DNA from: Candidatus Competibacteraceae bacterium
GTDB taxonomy: Bacteria > Pseudomonadota > Gammaproteobacteria > Competibacterales > Competibacteraceae
Assembly (NCBI GenBank): GCA_020445045.1
Contig: JAGRHI010000101.1
Location: forward strand, 1-7,382
Direction of reading: 5' to 3'
Length of the DNA: 7,382 nucleotides
Shown here: positions 5,870 to 7,382 of the stretch, one piece after another
How positions within the stretch are numbered: the stretch's first letter is position 1
Layout: the number at the start of each line of letters is the position of its first letter
Position numbers and translations under genes: made by a program
Notes under the pieces: model-generated
The model's input: only the letters and a program-made list of their open reading frames with translations
What the model was told of the DNA's origin: nothing
Databases searched by the model: none

Positions 5870-6844
5870 ATGCCGAAAACTGTTCGCGCCTTGCTGTTCT
5901 TGCTGGGGTTGACCGTTCTCGTACTGGCCGCCCGAGCCGAAGAGCCGCCCAGCGCCGCCAAGAATAAGCTCATCGTGATGCTCGATCAGTCCGTGAATCC
6001 CGACCATGCCGCACTGGTGGTGGCGCTGGAAAAAGGCTTTTTCGCCGCTCAGAATCTGGAAGTCGAACTACAAACTCCGATCGACCCCAACGACCCGTCC
6101 AAACTGGTCGCCACCAACAAGGCGGATCTGGCGGTGAGCGACCAACTGCGGTTGCACATCCACGTCAACGCCGGCCTGCCGATCAAACGCATCGGCACGC
6201 TGGTGGCCACGCCGCTGAACGCACTGGTCGTGTTGCAAAAGGGTCCGATCAAAACCCTAGCCGACCTCAAGGGCCGCAAGCTCGGTTATTCGGCAACGGG
6301 ATTCGAGAAGGCACTGCTCAAGGCGTTGCTGGCGCAAGCCAACCTCCAACTGGAGGAGATGACCCTGGTCGATGTCGGCGCCTTGTCGTTGCCGACCTTG
6401 CTGTCGGGACAGGTGGATGCGGTGATCGGCGTATCCCGCAATGTCATCTTGAATCAAATGGACTTGGCCAAAAAGCCCGGCCGGGCCTTCTATCTAGAGG
6501 AAGAAGGCGTCCCCCCCTATGACGCACGGGTGCTGGTGGCGGCGCGCGACCGGCTCAACGACCCTCAATTGCGACGCTTTCTGACCGCGCTGGAACAGGC
6601 GACGCTCTACATCGTCAATCACCCCAACGACGCTTGGAACGCATTCATCGCCAACCACAAGGACTCGAACAACGAATTGAATCGACGCATCTGGCGCGAT
6701 ACCGTGCCGCGCCTGGCGCGGCGGCCGGCGGCGCTGGACGAAGTCCGTTACAAGCGTTTTGCCCACTTTCTCGCCAAGGAGGGCGCGATCACCGTGGCGT
6801 TGCCGGTGTCCAATTACGCGGTGCAACTGCCTTTGCCGGAGTGA
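5870..6844 (+). CDS. Periplasmic ABC-type substrate-binding protein, NMT1/ThiY-like
   Basis: From ATG 5870 the protein has 324 residues. MPKTVR, a hydrophobic core (7-20) and ARA/EE (21-25) form a classical signal peptide; there is no cysteine at all, so it is a soluble periplasmic protein, not a lipoprotein. The mature part follows the NMT1/THI5-like family (pyrimidine or thiamine-precursor binding proteins such as ThiY): SVNPDHAALVVALEKGFF (41-58), DPNDPSKLVATNKADLAVS (72-90), GLPIKRIGTLVATPLNALVV (102-121), IKTLADLKGRKLGYSATGFE (127-146), LLSGQVDAVIGVSRN (177-191), then NELNRRIWRDTVPR. Upstream TTG 5852 and ATG 5861 would add six or three residues; ATG 5870 was chosen because GGA lies eight bases before it and the signal peptide then starts normally. 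No permease or ATPase gene adjoins it; mnmG follows after five bases. Relatives of this fold also bind sulfonates, so the ligand is uncertain. Confidence 0.8.
   Translation: MPKTVRALLFLLGLTVLVLAARAEEPPSAAKNKLIVMLDQSVNPDHAALVVALEKGFFAAQNLEVELQTPIDPNDPSKLVATNKADLAVSDQLRLHIHVNAGLPIKRIGTLVATPLNALVVLQKGPIKTLADLKGRKLGYSATGFEKALLKALLAQANLQLEEMTLVDVGALSLPTLLSGQVDAVIGVSRNVILNQMDLAKKPGRAFYLEEEGVPPYDARVLVAARDRLNDPQLRRFLTALEQATLYIVNHPNDAWNAFIANHKDSNNELNRRIWRDTVPRLARRPAALDEVRYKRFAHFLAKEGAITVALPVSNYAVQLPLPE
6837..6841 (+). promoter_or_regulatory. Shine-Dalgarno of mnmG inside the end of the upstream gene
   Basis: CGGAG, eight bases before ATG 6850, lies within the last codons of the binding-protein gene (stop 6842-6844). 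The two genes are therefore very likely on one transcript with coupled translation. Confidence 0.55.
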
Positions 6845-6849
6845 CCGTC

Positions 6850-7382
6850 ATGCATTACCCCGAACCTTTCGACGTCATCGTGATCGGCGGCGGCCACGCC
6901 GGCACCGAGGCGTGCCTGGCCGCGGCGCGGATGGGACTGCGTACCCTGTTGCTGACCCACACCATCGAAACCGTGGGCGCGATGAGCTGCAACCCGGCCA
7001 TCGGCGGTATCGGCAAAGGCCACCTGGTCCGGGAGATCGACGCCCTCGGCGGCATCATGGCCCGCGCCGCCGACCGGGCCGGCATTCAGTTCCGCATCCT
7101 CAACAGCCGCAAGGGACCGGCGGTGCGCGCCACCCGCTGCCAGGCCGACCGGGCGCTATACCGAGCGGCGGTGCGAACCCTGATCGAGAACCAGCCGAAC
7201 CTGCACGTATTCCAACAGGCCGCCGCCGACCTAACGCTCGAAGGCGATCGGGTGACCGGCGTGGTGACGCAAACCGGTATCCGCTTCGCCGCCGGCGCGG
7301 TGGTGCTGACCGCCGGCACCTTTCTGGCCGGACGCATCCACGTCGGACTGACCCACTACGAAGGCGGCCGCGCCGGCGATCC
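6850..7382 (+). CDS. mnmG: tRNA uridine-5-carboxymethylaminomethyl modification enzyme MnmG, N-terminal part
   Basis: MnmG (GidA), with MnmE, installs the carboxymethylaminomethyl group on wobble U34 of tRNAs, using FAD, NADH and a folate one-carbon unit. The frame is open from ATG 6850 to the window edge (177 codons of a protein usually near 630). It shows the FAD-binding Rossmann motif VIGGGHAGTEACLAAARMG (11-29), the family signature MSCNPAIGGIGKGHLVREID (45-64), ILNSRKGPAVRATRCQADR (83-101) and LTAGTFLAGRIHVG (153-166). The five-base gap to the binding-protein gene is unusual; in many gammaproteobacteria this gene lies near the replication origin with rsmG and parAB, which may follow outside the window. 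The identification is certain; only the C-terminal two-thirds are missing. Confidence 0.97.
   Translation, partial: MHYPEPFDVIVIGGGHAGTEACLAAARMGLRTLLLTHTIETVGAMSCNPAIGGIGKGHLVREIDALGGIMARAADRAGIQFRILNSRKGPAVRATRCQADRALYRAAVRTLIENQPNLHVFQQAAADLTLEGDRVTGVVTQTGIRFAAGAVVLTAGTFLAGRIHVGLTHYEGGRAGD

Overview
This is a GC-rich chromosomal window, with a marked AT-rich dip only around 5620-5695. It reads like a free-living gammaproteobacterium. The CysH protein is very close to the enterobacterial type as I remember it, the Shine-Dalgarno sequences are ordinary, and mnmG is present. I cannot name the genus from sequence alone. It contains six protein genes: four complete and two cut by the window edges. 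I see no rRNA, intact tRNA, IS element, phage gene or CRISPR array.

Leftward block (minus strand, read from right to left): cysH (PAPS reductase, assimilatory sulfate reduction), then a 289-bp spacer with two stem-loops. Next come three tightly packed cobamide genes: cbiZ (adenosylcobinamide amidohydrolase with an extra C-terminal region), cbiB (adenosylcobinamide-phosphate synthase) and cobD (threonine-phosphate decarboxylase). cbiZ and cbiB overlap by 10 bp, and cbiB and cobD are 31 bp apart. After a 165-bp gap comes the start of a large sensor protein with a signal peptide and tandem Venus-flytrap (SBP_bac_3-like) domains, which leaves the window at base 1. Rightward block (plus strand): a periplasmic NMT1/ThiY-like substrate-binding protein whose last codons hold the Shine-Dalgarno of mnmG (tRNA U34 modification, FAD enzyme), which leaves the window at the right edge. 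cysH and the binding-protein gene are divergent and share an AT-rich control region of about 300 bp.

The three cobamide genes fit together. CbiZ cuts the aminopropanol off salvaged adenosylcobinamide to give adenosylcobyric acid. CobD makes (R)-1-amino-2-propanol phosphate from threonine phosphate. CbiB joins the two to give adenosylcobinamide phosphate. This is a self-contained corrinoid salvage or remodelling cassette rather than a de novo operon; no nucleotide-loop genes (cobU/S/T) lie in the window. I did not recognise a cobalamin riboswitch in front of it.

The points most worth a second look are the roughly 150-residue C-terminal extension on CbiZ, the binding protein that has no visible transporter partners but is coupled to mnmG, the operator-like repeat around the predicted cysH -35 box, and the leader hairpin in front of cbiZ. 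I did not find a clearly new biological system here.
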